From positions 1-64,000 of the forward strand of contig NZ_AKKK01000016.1 in the NCBI RefSeq assembly GCF_000281065.1: 64,000 nucleotides of DNA, in the 5' to 3' direction. The stretch comes from Arthrobacter sp. M2012083. GTDB lineage: Bacteria; Actinomycetota; Actinomycetes; Actinomycetales; Micrococcaceae. The translations under genes were made by a program, and so were the position numbers. This document shows positions 18,211-29,077 of this stretch, piece by piece; the stretch's first letter is position 1; every line of letters begins with the position of its first letter. Below the pieces are notes generated by a model, which was not told the DNA's origin, did no database searches, and worked only from the letters and a program-made list of their open reading frames with translations.

Positions 18211-19602
18211 CTAGCACTCCACTACGTTGACGGCGAGGCCTCCACGGGAGGTCTCCTTGTACTTGGATTTCATGTCAGCGCCTGTCTCGCGCATGGTCTT
18301 GATGGCTTTGTCCAGGGACACTTTGTGGCTGCCATCGCCATGCAGGGCAAGGCGGGCGGCGTTGATGGCCTTGACGCTGGCGATCGCATTGCGTTCGATG
18401 CAGGGAATCTGCACCAGCCCGCCCACGGGATCGCAGGTGAGGCCGAGGTTGTGTTCGATGCCCACTTCGGCGGCATTTTCCACTTGCCCGGGCGTTCCAC
18501 CCAGGACTTCGCAGAGGCCGGCCGCCGCCATGGAGCAGGCGGAGCCCACTTCACCTTGGCAGCCCACCTCGGCACCTGAGATGGACGCGTTGATTTTGAA
18601 CAGGATTCCGACGGCGGCCGCCGCCAGCAGGAAGCGCACGACACCGTCGTCGTTGGCTCCCGGAACAAACTTTGTGTAATAGTGCAGGACTGCGGGGACA
18701 ATTCCGGCGGCACCATTGGTGGGCGCGGTGACGATCCTGCCGCCCGCGGCGTTCTCCTCGTTCACAGCCAAGGCGAACAGGTTCACCCATTCCATGGCGA
18801 GGAGCGGATCGGCAGAGTGCGCACCGTTCAGGTCTGCGTCAGTTTCGGAGAGCTTCTTGAACAACGACGGCGCCCGTCGCCTGACCTTCAGGCCTCCCGG
18901 CAGGATTCCCTCGGCAGAGCAGCCGTTGTCAACGCATTCCTGCATAACAGCCCAGATGCCCAGCAACTTCTCACGCAGCTCCTCCTCGGAGCGCCACACG
19001 AGTTCGTTGGCCAGCATGATGTCCGAGATGGACTTGCCCTCGCGGAGGCAGATGGCAAGGAGTTCGTCTGCAGTGGTGAAGGGGTAGGGGAGAACTGTGT
19101 CGTCGGCTACCACTTTGTCTGCACCGGAGACGTCCCCGTCCACCACAAAGCCGCCACCGATGGAGTAGTAGCTGCGTTCCCGGAGCACGCCGCCCGTGTG
19201 GTCCAACGCGCGGAACGTCATGCCGTTGGGGTGTGCCGGCAGCGATTTGCGGCGGTGGAGGACTACGTCCTCGTCCCAGTTGAAGTCCACGCGGTGGTTG
19301 CCGCCCAAGCGAAGTTCCGCGTCGAGTGCAGCGGCCGCCACCTGGTCGTCGGCGGTGTGGGTGTTCACGGTTTCGGGGGAGTGGCCTTGCAGCCCCAGCA
19401 CCACGGCCTTGTCTGAGCCGTGGCCCCGGCCGGTGGCGCCCAGGGAGCCGAAAAGCTCAGCCTGGACGCGCACCGTAGCCGGGAGCTGGCCGGACGATTC
19501 GAGACCGTCCGTGAACTGCTTTGCCGCACGCATGGGGCCAACCGTGTGTGAAGACGACGGCCCGATGCCAACAGAAAACAGGTCAAGCACACTAAGTGCC
19601 AT
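18211..19602 (-). CDS. sdaA: L-serine ammonia-lyase (single-chain, iron-sulfur type)
   Basis: Deaminates L-serine to pyruvate. The 463-residue protein has [15 protein letters not shown] near the N-terminus, and [10 protein letters not shown] and [14 protein letters not shown] in the C-terminal half supply the [4Fe-4S] cysteines. Its ATG overlaps the soxG stop (TAATG). In this operon it drains serine made from sarcosine-derived glycine and methylene-THF. Confidence 0.96.
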   Translation of the reverse strand: MALSVLDLFSVGIGPSSSHTVGPMRAAKQFTDGLESSGQLPATVRVQAELFGSLGATGRGHGSDKAVVLGLQGHSPETVNTHTADDQVAAAALDAELRLGGNHRVDFNWDEDVVLHRRKSLPAHPNGMTFRALDHTGGVLRERSYYSIGGGFVVDGDVSGADKVVADDTVLPYPFTTADELLAICLREGKSISDIMLANELVWRSEEELREKLLGIWAVMQECVDNGCSAEGILPGGLKVRRRAPSLFKKLSETDADLNGAHSADPLLAMEWVNLFALAVNEENAAGGRIVTAPTNGAAGIVPAVLHYYTKFVPGANDDGVVRFLLAAAAVGILFKINASISGAEVGCQGEVGSACSMAAAGLCEVLGGTPGQVENAAEVGIEHNLGLTCDPVGGLVQIPCIERNAIASVKAINAARLALHGDGSHKVSLDKAIKTMRETGADMKSKYKETSRGGLAVNVVEC

Positions 19603-20261
19603 TAGGGGACCTCTGGGGAGGCGTACTCCCGCATGGCGTCGAGGAGCCAGCGTCCCAGGAAGTCGGCAAACGAGGCCCGGGGAAAGATCCGGTAGGACTC
19701 GTCCGAGGTCTTCCAGAGCATCACCGGAATGTGCGCGAGCTCAGTGGAGACTGCGGTGCCGGCCTTGAAGACGCGAGGGTGCAAGTCCAGTGCGCAAGTC
19801 TTCTCCAGCACTGCGCGGGCGTGGCTGCCGGAGAGCTCGAACGTGGTGCGGTTGGCGGACAAGTCCACCACCTGGCCGGCGTCGTTTCCCAGCGCCGTGG
19901 TCAGATCGCTGACCAGGGATCCGCCCAGGGAATCGTGGGCTTCCTCGGGTGCCACCACCATGAACTCGGTGGGGCCGAGCCACAGGGTGTTGACGGAATC
20001 CTTGCCGGATACCGCACTGCCCGTCACTGCACCGCAGGTGGCAGGCAAGCCGCCGGTTACGGACGCAACCCGGGAGCCGGCGTCGGACGCGGGGTGAACC
20101 CGGACGCCCACCATGGTCTGGTACGGGATTTCGGTGAGCGTCACCGTGCCCGGCACGGAGCCGGAAGTGAAAGCCTCAGCGAGGTGTTCGGCCGGGCTGC
20201 GGCGGGCACCCCGGACGCGATCGACGTGTGCGGTTTCTGCTGGTGTTGCTGTTTCAGCCAT
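19602..20261 (-). CDS. soxG: Sarcosine oxidase gamma subunit
   Basis: The smallest folate-side subunit of the heterotetrameric enzyme (219 aa), distantly related to the aminomethyltransferase fold. [28 protein letters not shown] and [15 protein letters not shown] are family landmarks. The ATG at 20261 lies inside the end of soxA, with an 8-base overlap, so translation is probably coupled. A longer in-frame start at 20306 would sit deep inside soxA and is rejected. Confidence 0.93.
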   Translation of the reverse strand: MAETATPAETAHVDRVRGARRSPAEHLAEAFTSGSVPGTVTLTEIPYQTMVGVRVHPASDAGSRVASVTGGLPATCGAVTGSAVSGKDSVNTLWLGPTEFMVVAPEEAHDSLGGSLVSDLTTALGNDAGQVVDLSANRTTFELSGSHARAVLEKTCALDLHPRVFKAGTAVSTELAHIPVMLWKTSDESYRIFPRASFADFLGRWLLDAMREYASPEVP

Positions 20262-23199
20262 CTTTGCGGGTCCCTTCAGCATCGAAAAGTACGGTTTCGC
20301 CAACAACCACGTCCACCAATTGGTCTCCCAGTGAGGCCACCAGGGTCTCGCCGATGCGGTTGCGGCCGTTTTGAATCAGTGCCAGGGCGAAGGAACGGCC
20401 CAGTGCGGCGCTGTGGTAGCTGGAGGTCACGAAGCCCTCCATGGGGACGGGTCCGTTGGCCGGGTTGACCGGGATGCCCTTTTCCACCAGCTGTGTTCCT
20501 TCGGGCAAACGGAGCGAGTGGTCCACGGGGAGGACGCTCACCAGGTGCTTGCGGTCCTCACGGCTTGCGTCCTGCCGGAGGTAGGAGCGCTTGCCGATGA
20601 AGTCCTTGGCCTTGGAGACGATCCAGTCCATGCCGGCGTCCTGCGGTGTGACCGTGCCATCAGTGTCCTGCCCGACAATCGGGTAGCCCTTTTCGGCGCG
20701 GAGAACGTGCATGGTTTCGGTGCCGTAAGGGGTGATGTTGAACTCGGCACCTGCGGCAGCGACCGCTTCCCAGGTGTTGAGCCCATACCAGGACGGGATG
20801 TTGATTTCGTAGGCCAGTTCGCCGGAGAAGGAGATGCGGCAAACGCGAGCCTGCACTCCTGAGGCCAGCGTGGTTTCGCGGAACGTCATGAATGGGAAGG
20901 CTTCAGCGTCCAGGCCGCCGTTTTCAGCGAGCTGCGGAGCAACCTTTGCGATCACTGCGCGGGACTTCGGGCCGACGACGGCGATGGTGCTCCACTGTTC
21001 CGTGACGGATGTGCAGACCACATCGAGTTCCGGCCACTCCGTCTGGTGCCACTCTTCCAACCAGTCCAGCACCTTGGCAGCGCCGCTGGTGGTGGTCGTC
21101 ATGAAGTAGCGGTCATCGTCCAAGCGCAGGGTCACGCCGTCGTCGAAGATCATGCCGTCCAGGGTGCACATGACACCGTAGCGGGCGGATCCCGGGGCGA
21201 GCTTCTTGAACGCGTTGGTGTACACACGGTTCAGGAATTCGCCGGCGTCCTTACCGCGGATCTCGATCTTGCCCAGCGTGGTGGCGTCCATGAAGCCCAC
21301 GGAATCGCGGACTGCTGCGCATTCGCGCAGAACTGCCGTGTCCATGTCCTCCCCGGCCTGCGGGTAGTACCAAGGGCGCTTCCACTGTCCAACGTCTTCG
21401 AACAGTGCGCCCTGGGCAACGTGCCACGGGTGGATGGAGGTGACGCGGGCGGGATCAAACAGTTCGCCGCGCTGGCGGCCGGCCAGGGCTGCGAAGGCCA
21501 CGGGGGTGAACGGTGCACGGTAAGCCGTGGTCCCGATTTCCCCGACGCCCGGGATGTTCTCGGCTCCGCCGAACTTCAGCGCTGCGGCGATGACGCCGAT
21601 CGCGTTGACGCCGGAGGTCTTGCCCTGGTCGTTGGCCGTGCTGATGGAGGTGTACCGCTTGACGTGTTCCACGGACCGCATGCCCGCTCCGGTGGAGCGG
21701 AGGACATCGGCCACGGACTGGTCGCGCTGGAAGTCGACGAAGTGGTGGTGCCATTCGCCGGGCTCACCGGTCTGGCCGGGGACCAGCCACAGCTGGCGGC
21801 TCGGTGCGCTGGCCACGGGAGCCTGCAGCTCCACCGGTGTGGTTGCGGATTCGAAGCCAGCGGCGATGGAAGCTGCTGCCCCTGCCGAAATACCCTCTGC
21901 CAGGCAGTCCTGAAGTTCGAAGCTGCCACGGCCCGCGCCCACAACCTGCTGGTCGCGAACCGGACCGGCAGGGATGAACGCTGCGAGCTCGTCATCCCAA
22001 CGCAGCTTGCCTTGGCGCTGGCTGTGGAGGTGGACCACCGGGCTCCAACCACCGGAAACTGCAAGCAGATCGGCAGCCAGCTGTTCGACGCCCGAGGTGA
22101 GTTCGCCGTCGTCGTTGATGCTGCGGATGGTGACGCCATTCAGGCGGCCATTCTCGTCTGCCGACGTGTCAGCCACGGCGCTGCCGATGAGCACCCGGAC
22201 ACCGGACTCGACGGCGGCGGCGGCCTTGGCGCTGATCTGCGGACGGGCATCGACGACGGCGGCAACCGCCACGCCTGCCGCCTTCAGGTCAGCGGCAAGA
22301 GCGTAAGCGGAGTCGTTGGTGGTGCTGATGACCACTCGCGAACCGGCTGCCACGGCGTAACGGTTCAGGTAGGTGCGGGCGGCCGAGGCGAGCATGATGC
22401 CCGGACGGTCGTTGTTCTCGAACACCAAGGGACGCTCGTGGGCGCCGGGAGCCAGGACAACCTGCTTGGCACGGATGTGCCAAATACGTTGGCGGGAGAC
22501 ACCCGAAGCTGCCGGAACGCTCAAGTGGTCCGTGCGGTTCTGGGCTGCGATGAAGTAGTTGGAGTCATAGGAGCCGAACGCGGTGGTGCGGTTCAGCACC
22601 GTGCATTCGCCGGCGGAGACCAGCTCGGCTTCCACGTCAGCAACCCACTCCAGGGCTGGTTTGCCTTCGATCTGTTCGGCCAATTCAGGGGCAGTGGAAC
22701 CGGAGAGAAGTGATCCGCCAAGTTCGGGCTGGTCGTCGATCAGGATGACGCGGGCGCCGGTGCGGACCGCTTCGCGGGCTGCTGCCAGGCCGGCAACGCC
22801 ACCGCCAACTACCAAGACGTCTGTGTGGACGTACTTCTTGTCGTACTCGGCCTTGTCCTCATTGGGGTCAAGCTTGCCCAGGCCGGAGAGGAGCTCAATG
22901 TTCATGCCGTCCACCAATGAAACTGCGGTGGCGGGAAGCATGGACTCGGCGACATGTCCGCGGAAGCGGGGAGCGATCTTGACCAGGGCGTTGGACTCTT
23001 CGACGCCGGCTGCCATGATGCCGCGGGGGCGGTCCTCATAGAGTGAGTTGCCGGCGTTGATGTGGCCGTTGGCCAGCAACGCCGAAGCGATGGTGTCACC
23101 CGGGTGACCGGTGAATTCCTGACCGTCCACGGTGAAGCGCCAAGAGATGCTGCGATCGATGCGTCCGCCGGTGGCGAGGCGTGCGTTCTTGCTGGTCAC
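20254..23199 (-). CDS. soxA: Sarcosine oxidase alpha subunit
   Basis: The 981-residue alpha subunit oxidatively demethylates sarcosine together with the beta chain and passes the methylene group to THF. The N-terminal ferredoxin-like part ([20 protein letters not shown]) comes first. The NAD-binding Rossmann segment [17 protein letters not shown] follows at about residue 128, with a second nucleotide-binding region around [10 protein letters not shown]. The C-terminal ~380 residues are a GcvT-like folate domain, ending with [11 protein letters not shown]. It starts 2 bases after the soxD stop. Length and domain order are normal. Confidence 0.97.
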   Translation of the reverse strand: MTSKNARLATGGRIDRSISWRFTVDGQEFTGHPGDTIASALLANGHINAGNSLYEDRPRGIMAAGVEESNALVKIAPRFRGHVAESMLPATAVSLVDGMNIELLSGLGKLDPNEDKAEYDKKYVHTDVLVVGGGVAGLAAAREAVRTGARVILIDDQPELGGSLLSGSTAPELAEQIEGKPALEWVADVEAELVSAGECTVLNRTTAFGSYDSNYFIAAQNRTDHLSVPAASGVSRQRIWHIRAKQVVLAPGAHERPLVFENNDRPGIMLASAARTYLNRYAVAAGSRVVISTTNDSAYALAADLKAAGVAVAAVVDARPQISAKAAAAVESGVRVLIGSAVADTSADENGRLNGVTIRSINDDGELTSGVEQLAADLLAVSGGWSPVVHLHSQRQGKLRWDDELAAFIPAGPVRDQQVVGAGRGSFELQDCLAEGISAGAAASIAAGFESATTPVELQAPVASAPSRQLWLVPGQTGEPGEWHHHFVDFQRDQSVADVLRSTGAGMRSVEHVKRYTSISTANDQGKTSGVNAIGVIAAALKFGGAENIPGVGEIGTTAYRAPFTPVAFAALAGRQRGELFDPARVTSIHPWHVAQGALFEDVGQWKRPWYYPQAGEDMDTAVLRECAAVRDSVGFMDATTLGKIEIRGKDAGEFLNRVYTNAFKKLAPGSARYGVMCTLDGMIFDDGVTLRLDDDRYFMTTTTSGAAKVLDWLEEWHQTEWPELDVVCTSVTEQWSTIAVVGPKSRAVIAKVAPQLAENGGLDAEAFPFMTFRETTLASGVQARVCRISFSGELAYEINIPSWYGLNTWEAVAAAGAEFNITPYGTETMHVLRAEKGYPIVGQDTDGTVTPQDAGMDWIVSKAKDFIGKRSYLRQDASREDRKHLVSVLPVDHSLRLPEGTQLVEKGIPVNPANGPVPMEGFVTSSYHSAALGRSFALALIQNGRNRIGETLVASLGDQLVDVVVGETVLFDAEGTRKDG

Positions 23200-23201
23200 T
23201 T

Positions 23202-23630
23202 CTAGACTCCTTCCGAGGAGGTGGGTGCTGTGGCGCCGGAGATCGGGACGCCGGTGGTGGGGGCGCCGGGTGCGAGGCCTGGCTCGGTTTGGCCGAATTC
23301 ACCGGTCTGGGTGAACTCGCCCGGCTTGTCCGGTTCGCTGCGTTGGCCGGGGACTTTGATGTCCGGCCGGGGCTGGCCCATCCCGTAGATGGAGTGGATC
23401 TCGTAGCTCACGGTGTCTCGGAGCATGTTGAACCACTGGCGGCAGCCGGTGCTGTGAACCCAGCGTTCGGCGAAGGTGCCCTTGGTGTTCTCGCGGTAGA
23501 ACAGGTATTCAGCCCATTCACGGTCCGTGAGGTCATTGGGGCTCTCCGGGTAGGCAACGTGTGCTTGGCCGCCGTAGTGGAATTCGGTTTCGTCGCGTGG
23601 CCCGCAGTTGGGGCATGAAATGAGGAGCAT
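23202..23630 (-). CDS. soxD: Sarcosine oxidase delta subunit
   Basis: The zinc-binding small subunit. CPNCG (Cys6, Cys9) and the [10 protein letters not shown] segment (Cys63) are the ligands and landmarks of the family. At 142 residues it is longer than the usual ~100; the extra C-terminal 45 residues are a low-complexity Pro/Gly/Thr tail. It sits between soxB and soxA in the standard order. Confidence 0.94.
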   Translation of the reverse strand: MLLISCPNCGPRDETEFHYGGQAHVAYPESPNDLTDREWAEYLFYRENTKGTFAERWVHSTGCRQWFNMLRDTVSYEIHSIYGMGQPRPDIKVPGQRSEPDKPGEFTQTGEFGQTEPGLAPGAPTTGVPISGATAPTSSEGV

Positions 23631-23651
23631 GTCTTTCCTGTCCTGTCCTGG

Positions 23652-24872
23652 CTAGTGGGCCACGGCTGCGGCGCCGTGTTCGTCGATCAAGGCGCCGGTC
23701 TCGAAGCGTTCCAAGGCGAAGGGCTTGTTCAGCTTGTGCGGAGCGCCGGTGGCGATGGTGTGCGCGAAGGTCAGGCCCGCTGCCGGGGTGCCCTTGAAGC
23801 CGCCAGTTCCCCAACCACAGTTGACGAACATGTTCTCCACCGGGGAGAGGCCAACGATCGGCGAGGCATCCAACGTGGTGTCCACAATGCCGCCCCAGGT
23901 TCGGAGGACGTGGGCCCTGGCGAAAATCGGGAAGAGCTCAACGGCTGCTGCCATCTGCTCCTCGATCACGTGGAAGGAGCCGCGCTGGCCGTAGCCGTTG
24001 TAGGAGTCCACGCCGGCGCCCATCACCAGTTCGCCCTTGTGGGCCTGGGAAACGTACACGTGGACGTGGTTGGACATGACCACAGTGGGGTGGACCGGCT
24101 CGTGCAGTTCGGACACCAGTGCCTGGAGCGGGTGCGACTGGATCGGCAGGCGGAAGCCGGCCATTTCCGCCAGGACTGAGCTGTGGCCTGCGGCGCAGAG
24201 GCCCACCTTTTCGGTGTTGATGGTGCCACGGGTGGTCTTGACCCCGGTGACCCGGTTGCCGTCCTTGATGAAGCCGGTGACTTCGCAGTTCTGGATGATG
24301 TCCACACCGAGTTCATCGCACTTGCGGGCGAAGGCCCATGCCACGTGGTCGTGCTTGGCGATGCCTGCACGCGGCTGGTACGTGGCACCCATGACGGGGT
24401 AGCGGATGTTGTCGCTGATGTTCAGGATGGGGCAGAGTTCCTTGACCTGCTCCGGATCCAGCCACTCAGCGTCCACGCCGTTGAGCCGGTTGGCGCCAAC
24501 ACGGCGAACGCTTTCACGGACATCGCCCAGGGTGTGGGCCAGGTTCATGACGCCGCGCTGGCTGAACAGGAAGTCGTACTCCAGCTCTTCGGGGAGGATT
24601 TCCCAGAGCTTGAGGGCGTGCTCGTAGATGGCCGCGCTCTCGTCCCAGAGGTAGTTGGAACGGATGATGGTGGTGTTGCGGGCCATGTTTCCACCGGCCA
24701 GCCAACCCTTTTCCAGGATGGCGATGTTGGTCATACCGTGGTTCTTCGCCAGGAAGTATGCGGTGGCCAGGCCGTGCCCGCCGCCGCCCACAATCACGGC
24801 GTCGTAGCTTTTCTTCGGTTCCGGGTTGCGCCAGAGGAAGTCCGGGTGCTCGGGGAGGTGATCTGCACTCAC
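23652..24872 (-). CDS. soxB: Sarcosine oxidase beta subunit
   Basis: The 406-residue flavin subunit. The FAD-binding Rossmann motif is [18 protein letters not shown] (24-41). The KHDHVAWA segment (about 173-180) holds the histidine that carries covalent FMN in characterised heterotetrameric enzymes. The GTG start overlaps the glyA stop by 4 bases (GTGA). The enzyme makes glycine, H2O2 and 5,10-methylene-THF from sarcosine. Confidence 0.97.
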   Translation of the reverse strand: MSADHLPEHPDFLWRNPEPKKSYDAVIVGGGGHGLATAYFLAKNHGMTNIAILEKGWLAGGNMARNTTIIRSNYLWDESAAIYEHALKLWEILPEELEYDFLFSQRGVMNLAHTLGDVRESVRRVGANRLNGVDAEWLDPEQVKELCPILNISDNIRYPVMGATYQPRAGIAKHDHVAWAFARKCDELGVDIIQNCEVTGFIKDGNRVTGVKTTRGTINTEKVGLCAAGHSSVLAEMAGFRLPIQSHPLQALVSELHEPVHPTVVMSNHVHVYVSQAHKGELVMGAGVDSYNGYGQRGSFHVIEEQMAAAVELFPIFARAHVLRTWGGIVDTTLDASPIVGLSPVENMFVNCGWGTGGFKGTPAAGLTFAHTIATGAPHKLNKPFALERFETGALIDEHGAAAVAH

Positions 24873-26272
24873 TGGGCTGCTCCAATCAGTTCTGCTTCGG
24901 TTGCGGTTCCGGCTCCATTGCCGTTGTTGGACAGGTGGGGGTACAGCGGGAACTTCTCTGCCAGCGTGGTTACGCGGCGGCGGAGCTCGACGGCGGTGGT
25001 CTCGTCCAGGGTCACGTCACCTTCGGTGGCACCTGCTTCAGCGCCTGCTTTGGTGCCGCTGTTGGTTCCGCTGTTCGCAGCGGCGATCAACGCCGTCGCA
25101 ATGATGTCCGAGACTTCGGTGAAGTCCTCAGCCTTGAAGCCGCGGGCGGCGAGGGCCGGGGTGCCGATGCGCAGGCCGGACGAAACCATTGGCGGGCGGG
25201 GGTCGAACGGGACGGCGTTGCGGTTGACCGTGATGCCGATCCGGTGCAGGGTGTCCTCGGCCTGCTGGCCGTTGAGGACCGAGTGGCGGAGGTCGGCCAG
25301 GACCAAGTGGACGTCGGTTCCGCCGCTGACAACCGAGATGCCGGCTGCTGCTACGTCGTCCTGGAGGAGACGCTCGGCCAGGATCTTGGAGCCTTCAAGG
25401 ACGCGGACCTGGCGTTCCTGGAACTCGGGCTCGGCTGCCATCTTGAAAGCCACGGCCTTGGCGGCAATGACGTGTTCCAGCGGACCACCCTGCTGGCCGG
25501 GGAAGACTGCGGAGTTGACCTTCTTGGCGATCTCGGGGTCGTTGGTGAGGATCACGCCGCCGCGGGGGCCGCCGAGGGTTTTGTGGGTTGTGCTGGTGAC
25601 AATGTGCGCGTGCGGGACCGGGCTGGGGTGGAGCCCTGCAGCTACGAGGCCGGCGAAGTGGGCCATGTCCACCATGAGGTAGGCGCCCACAAGGTCTGCA
25701 ATGCGGCGGAATTCTGCGAAGTCCAGCTGGCGGGAGTACGCGGACCAGCCGGCCACGATCAGCTGCGGCTTGCTCTCCAGTGCCAGGCGCTCAACTTCGG
25801 CCATGTCCACGGTGTGGGTGTCCTCGCGGACGCCGTAGGGAACAACCTTGTACAGCTTGCCGGAGAAGTTGATGCGCATGCCGTGGGTCAGGTGCCCGCC
25901 GTGGGCGAGGTTCAGGCCCATGATGGTGTCGCCCGGGGTGATCAGTGCGTGCATGGCCGAGGCGTTGGCCTGGGCGCCGGAGTGCGGCTGGACGTTGGCG
26001 AACTCTGCGCCGAACAGGGCCTTCAAACGGTCAATGGCGAGCTGTTCGATCACATCAACGTGCTCGCAGCCGCCGTAGTAGCGCTTGCCCGGGTAGCCCT
26101 CGGCGTACTTGTTGGTCAGAACCGATCCTTGAGCCTCCATGACGGCCGTGGGAGCGAAGTTTTCAGAGGCGATCATTTCCAGCGTGGACTGCTGGCGGAT
26201 GAGTTCCTGGGCGATCGCCTGATCGACCTCCGGGTCCGCCTGTGCGAGCGGGCGGATCAGCGGTTCAACCAT
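24869..26272 (-). CDS. glyA: Serine hydroxymethyltransferase
   Basis: A PLP enzyme that joins glycine and methylene-THF to serine. The [17 protein letters not shown] segment contains the PLP lysine, and EMIASENF is near the N-terminus. The ATG at 26272 follows AAGGAGAA by 6 bases. At 467 residues it is ~45 longer than usual. A Ser/Gly/Thr/Ala-rich insert (coded around 25005-25085) and a short tail account for the excess. As first gene of the sox operon it is probably a dedicated copy for sarcosine use, with a housekeeping copy elsewhere (inference). Confidence 0.96.
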   Translation of the reverse strand: MVEPLIRPLAQADPEVDQAIAQELIRQQSTLEMIASENFAPTAVMEAQGSVLTNKYAEGYPGKRYYGGCEHVDVIEQLAIDRLKALFGAEFANVQPHSGAQANASAMHALITPGDTIMGLNLAHGGHLTHGMRINFSGKLYKVVPYGVREDTHTVDMAEVERLALESKPQLIVAGWSAYSRQLDFAEFRRIADLVGAYLMVDMAHFAGLVAAGLHPSPVPHAHIVTSTTHKTLGGPRGGVILTNDPEIAKKVNSAVFPGQQGGPLEHVIAAKAVAFKMAAEPEFQERQVRVLEGSKILAERLLQDDVAAAGISVVSGGTDVHLVLADLRHSVLNGQQAEDTLHRIGITVNRNAVPFDPRPPMVSSGLRIGTPALAARGFKAEDFTEVSDIIATALIAAANSGTNSGTKAGAEAGATEGDVTLDETTAVELRRRVTTLAEKFPLYPHLSNNGNGAGTATEAELIGAAQ

Positions 26273-26330
26273 GGTGTTCTCCTTCAAAAGCTTGTCTAGT
26301 GGCCGACTGTTAGGCAACTGATATATTAGA

Positions 26331-26363
26331 ACTATTGCCATAGTATGTTGGAGATCACATAGT
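26331..26363 (+). promoter_or_regulatory. Promoter and operator candidate between glyA and GntR gene
   Basis: TTGCCA (26335-26340), 17 bases and CATAGT (26358-26363) form a plausible promoter for the plus-strand GntR gene. The short palindrome ACTAT-TGCC-ATAGT (26331-26344) overlaps its -35 and lies upstream of glyA, as expected of a site controlling both directions. Confidence 0.4.
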
Positions 26364-26423
26364 CGTCAACAGGTCTGGGAAACTCATCCGTGGGACCGTG
26401 GTTGAGACAACGGGGAGAGAACA

Positions 26424-27095
26424 ATGAGCGCCGCACTGGAAGCACTGGAATCAGCCCCGCAGGGTACGTCCCTCGCGGAGAACGCCTATTTACTGCTGCG
26501 CGACAGGCTCATCATGCTGGACATCAAGCCCGGTGATCCCATCAACGACGGGCAGATCGCCCTGGAACTCGGCATTGGACGCACGCCCGTCCGCGAAGCC
26601 ATCAAGCGGCTCGAAAGCGATCACCTCGTGGTGTCCTACCCCCGCCGCGGCACCTTTGCCACCGGCGTGGACATCACCCAACTCGCTGAAGTCTCCGAAA
26701 TCCGCGAGCTCCTGGAACCATTGGCCTCCCGCAAAGCCGCCCGCATGGCCAGCCCCGCAATGCGTTCCGAACTCCGCTCCGTCGCAGCTGCCATCCGTGA
26801 TCTTGAGGGACAGGACAATTCCTCCCAGGAACTCATGCGCTACGACATCCAGGTCCACAGGCTCATCTACAAAGCCTCCGCCAACGCTCACCTCGAGGAC
26901 GTGCTCATCCGGTACGACAACCTCGCAACGCGCATCTGGTGCCACATGCTGGAGAAGATGCCCTCAGTATCCGGGCACATCTCCGAACACGCGGACCTCC
27001 TCACCGCCATTGCCGACGGCGACGAAGACCTCGCCGCCCAGCTCGCCCTGCACCACGTGGTGAGCTTCGAAGAGACCATCCGCAAGGTCCTCTAG
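26424..27095 (+). CDS. GntR family regulator (FCD/FadR subfamily)
   Basis: A 223-residue regulator. The winged helix at about residues 20-85 includes INDGQIALELGIGRTPVREA, and an FCD ligand domain follows (HRLIYKASANAHLEDVL, then ADLLTAIADGDEDLA). GGGGAGAG precedes the ATG. It is divergent from glyA-sox and is the obvious candidate regulator of that operon; the ligand may be sarcosine, glycine or creatine (inference). Confidence 0.92.
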   Translation: MSAALEALESAPQGTSLAENAYLLLRDRLIMLDIKPGDPINDGQIALELGIGRTPVREAIKRLESDHLVVSYPRRGTFATGVDITQLAEVSEIRELLEPLASRKAARMASPAMRSELRSVAAAIRDLEGQDNSSQELMRYDIQVHRLIYKASANAHLEDVLIRYDNLATRIWCHMLEKMPSVSGHISEHADLLTAIADGDEDLAAQLALHHVVSFEETIRKVL

Positions 27096-27102
27096 CCCCC
27101 TC

Positions 27103-27488
27103 CCGACGCTCTCTCACCTCCCGGGTGCTTGGGCGTGATCCTCTCTCATGTCCCGGGTGCTTGGGCGTGATCCTCTCTCATGTCCCGTTGGTCGTGGGGT
27201 CCATCCTCAGCGCGCTCGGTCGTTCCTCCCTTAGACGCGCGCCGCCGGATAACCCCACCCCTCCCGATCCTCTCTCACATCCCGGGTGCTTGGGCCGGTC
27301 CCTCTCTCACATGCCTCGTGCTTGAGCCCGACCCACCTCCCTTTTGCGCCCATAGGGTGCTGCCCCATTCGCCCGTGTGCGCACTTGGGCTATGGCATTG
27401 AGGCTGCCGGTGCCTGGTGGCGGCCAGCTTTCTTCAAGCCAGTGAGAGAGGGATTGGTTGAAGGGCTCGGGATGTGAGAGAGCGTCGG
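27103..27488. mobile_element. Inverted-repeat-bounded element, MITE-like (unclassified)
   Basis: The 583-base gap between the GntR and MFS genes has no convincing gene. CCGACGCTCTCTCACCTCCC (27103-27122) recurs inverted as GGGATGTGAGAGAGCGTCGG (27469-27488), with one mismatch. The 386-base interval between them holds the 32-bp repeats and another inverted GTGAGAGAG (27442-27450). No transposase gene and no clear target duplication are seen, so calling it mobile is an inference. Confidence 0.4.
27109..27333 (+). repeat. 32-bp tandem repeat, five units in two blocks
   Basis: Units begin CTCTCTCA and continue TCCCGGGTGCTTGGGC. They lie at 27109-27140, 27141-27172, 27173-27202 (decayed), 27270-27301 and 27302-27333. 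The period is exactly 32 in both blocks and no spacers separate the units, so it is not a CRISPR array. Confidence 0.8.
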
Positions 27489-27678
27489 ATGAGGCGAGGT
27501 TGGCTTGGTGCAACGCTGATGTGATAGTTGCAACAAGGTTCATTTGGGGCCGACGGTGCGGTTCGGCACGAGTGACTTCTAGAATCTACAAAAACATCCC
27601 TTGACCGTGGCGTCGCTCACACATAGTCTGGTGCAACAGCGTTGCGTTGAATGCAACCCCAAAGATTTTGGTGGACAC

Positions 27679-29049
27679 ATGAGCAATGAATCCTCTGTGG
27701 CAGCCGAGCAAGGCACTTTCCCCGCCTCCGGCCCCAACCACACCCCTGGCCCCCATCACACAACCAACCACACGGTGAGCAAGGACACTCGACGACGAGT
27801 TGTCACTGCCAGCTTCATCGGCAACTTTGTTGAGTGGTTCGATTACGCCGTCTATGGCTACCTGGCCGGCACCATCTCAACCGTTTTCTTCCCGGAATCC
27901 GATCGTCAAACAGCACTGCTCGCGACGTTCGGTGTCTTCGCCATCAGCTTCTTCGTGAGGCCGCTTGGCGGTTTCATCTGGGGCCACATCGGCGACCGCC
28001 TCGGCAGGAAGCAAGCCCTCAGCCTCTCGATCGTCCTGATGTCAGTGGCCACTTTCTGCATCGCGCTGATCCCCGGCTACGCCACCATCGGCGTCTTGGC
28101 TCCGATCCTGTTACTGCTCGTTCGGGTGGTGCAGGGCTTCTCCGCCGCAGGTGAGTACGCCGGTGCGTCCGCTTTCCTGGTGGAGTATGCGCCTGCGAAT
28201 CGTCGCGGACTGTATGCCGCCGTCGTGCCTGCAAGTACCGCAGCGGGACTGCTGCTTGGTTCCTTGCTGGCCGCGCTCCTCAGCGCGATGCTCACCGCCG
28301 AACAGCTGGGCGACTGGGGTTGGCGGTTGCCGTTCCTGCTCGCAGCGCCCATGGGCCTGATCGGCAGGTATATCCGGACCAAGCTGGAGGACACTCCGGC
28401 GTTCCGGGAACTGGCCGAGAAGGACAACAGTGTCAAAGCCCCGGCCCTGGCAATGTTCAGGACGTATCGGAAGCAGCTCATCATCGCCACAGGCGCGGTG
28501 CTGCTCAACGCCGTCGGCTTCTACGTGATCCTCAGTTACATGCCCACGTACTTGTCGGAGGAGTTGGGCTTCGGTGCCACGGAATCGTTCCTGGCCACCA
28601 CCATTGCCCTGGCAAGCTACATCGGATTCATCTTCCTGACGGGCATTGCCTCGGACAAGTTTGGCCGCAAACGCATGCTCATCACGGCGTCGGTCCTCTT
28701 CATACTGCTGACAGTGCCGGCGTTCATGCTCCTGGACACCCGCAACTTCCTGGTGATCGTCCTGGTTCAGGTCCTTCTGGGCGGAATGCTCACCCTCAAC
28801 GATGGCACGCTGCCCAGTTTCCTCGCCGAACTCTTCCCAACGAAGGTCCGGTACACAGGCTTCGCCGTCAGCTTCAACCTCTCGAACGCCTTGTTCGGCG
28901 GCACCGCGCCGTTCATGGCCACCCTCCTGATCGGTATGACCGCCAGCAAGCTGGCACCCGGCTGGTACCTCGTGGCCGCCGCCGTAGTTTCCCTCATCGC
29001 AGTCCTGTTCGCCGCCGAGACTTCCAAGAAGCCTCTGCTGCAGGACTAG
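27679..29049 (+). CDS. MFS transporter, metabolite:H+ symporter type (candidate creatine importer)
   Basis: A 456-residue transporter of the ProP/ShiA-like group, shown by GNFVEWFDYAVYGYLAG in helix 1 and GHIGDRLGRK in loop 2-3. The ATG at 27679 follows GGTGGA closely; a TTG at 27601 is rejected. A His/Pro-rich N-terminal stretch precedes helix 1. Creatinase follows 28 bases downstream, so creatine is the likeliest substrate, but this rests on context alone. Confidence 0.85.
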   Translation: MSNESSVAAEQGTFPASGPNHTPGPHHTTNHTVSKDTRRRVVTASFIGNFVEWFDYAVYGYLAGTISTVFFPESDRQTALLATFGVFAISFFVRPLGGFIWGHIGDRLGRKQALSLSIVLMSVATFCIALIPGYATIGVLAPILLLLVRVVQGFSAAGEYAGASAFLVEYAPANRRGLYAAVVPASTAAGLLLGSLLAALLSAMLTAEQLGDWGWRLPFLLAAPMGLIGRYIRTKLEDTPAFRELAEKDNSVKAPALAMFRTYRKQLIIATGAVLLNAVGFYVILSYMPTYLSEELGFGATESFLATTIALASYIGFIFLTGIASDKFGRKRMLITASVLFILLTVPAFMLLDTRNFLVIVLVQVLLGGMLTLNDGTLPSFLAELFPTKVRYTGFAVSFNLSNALFGGTAPFMATLLIGMTASKLAPGWYLVAAAVVSLIAVLFAAETSKKPLLQD

Positions 29050-29077
29050 TACAACCCACCCATTGAAAGGAACCACC

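Noticed and set aside
18209-18217. GTG at 18217 as the purU start
   Set aside because: It overlaps the sdaA stop and lacks spacing to the GGAG that fits the ATG at 18208.
21046-22713. Open frame of 555 codons on the plus strand inside soxA
   Set aside because: It is antisense to a gene with clear homology throughout. Long shadow frames are common in high-GC coding DNA and this one has no recognisable domain or ribosome binding site.
26273-26423. Glycine or THF riboswitch in front of glyA
   Set aside because: The leader is too short and lacks the conserved helices. The divergent GntR gene gives a simpler explanation.
27109-27333. Possible CRISPR array
   Set aside because: The 32-bp units are directly adjacent with no variable spacers, and no cas genes are present.
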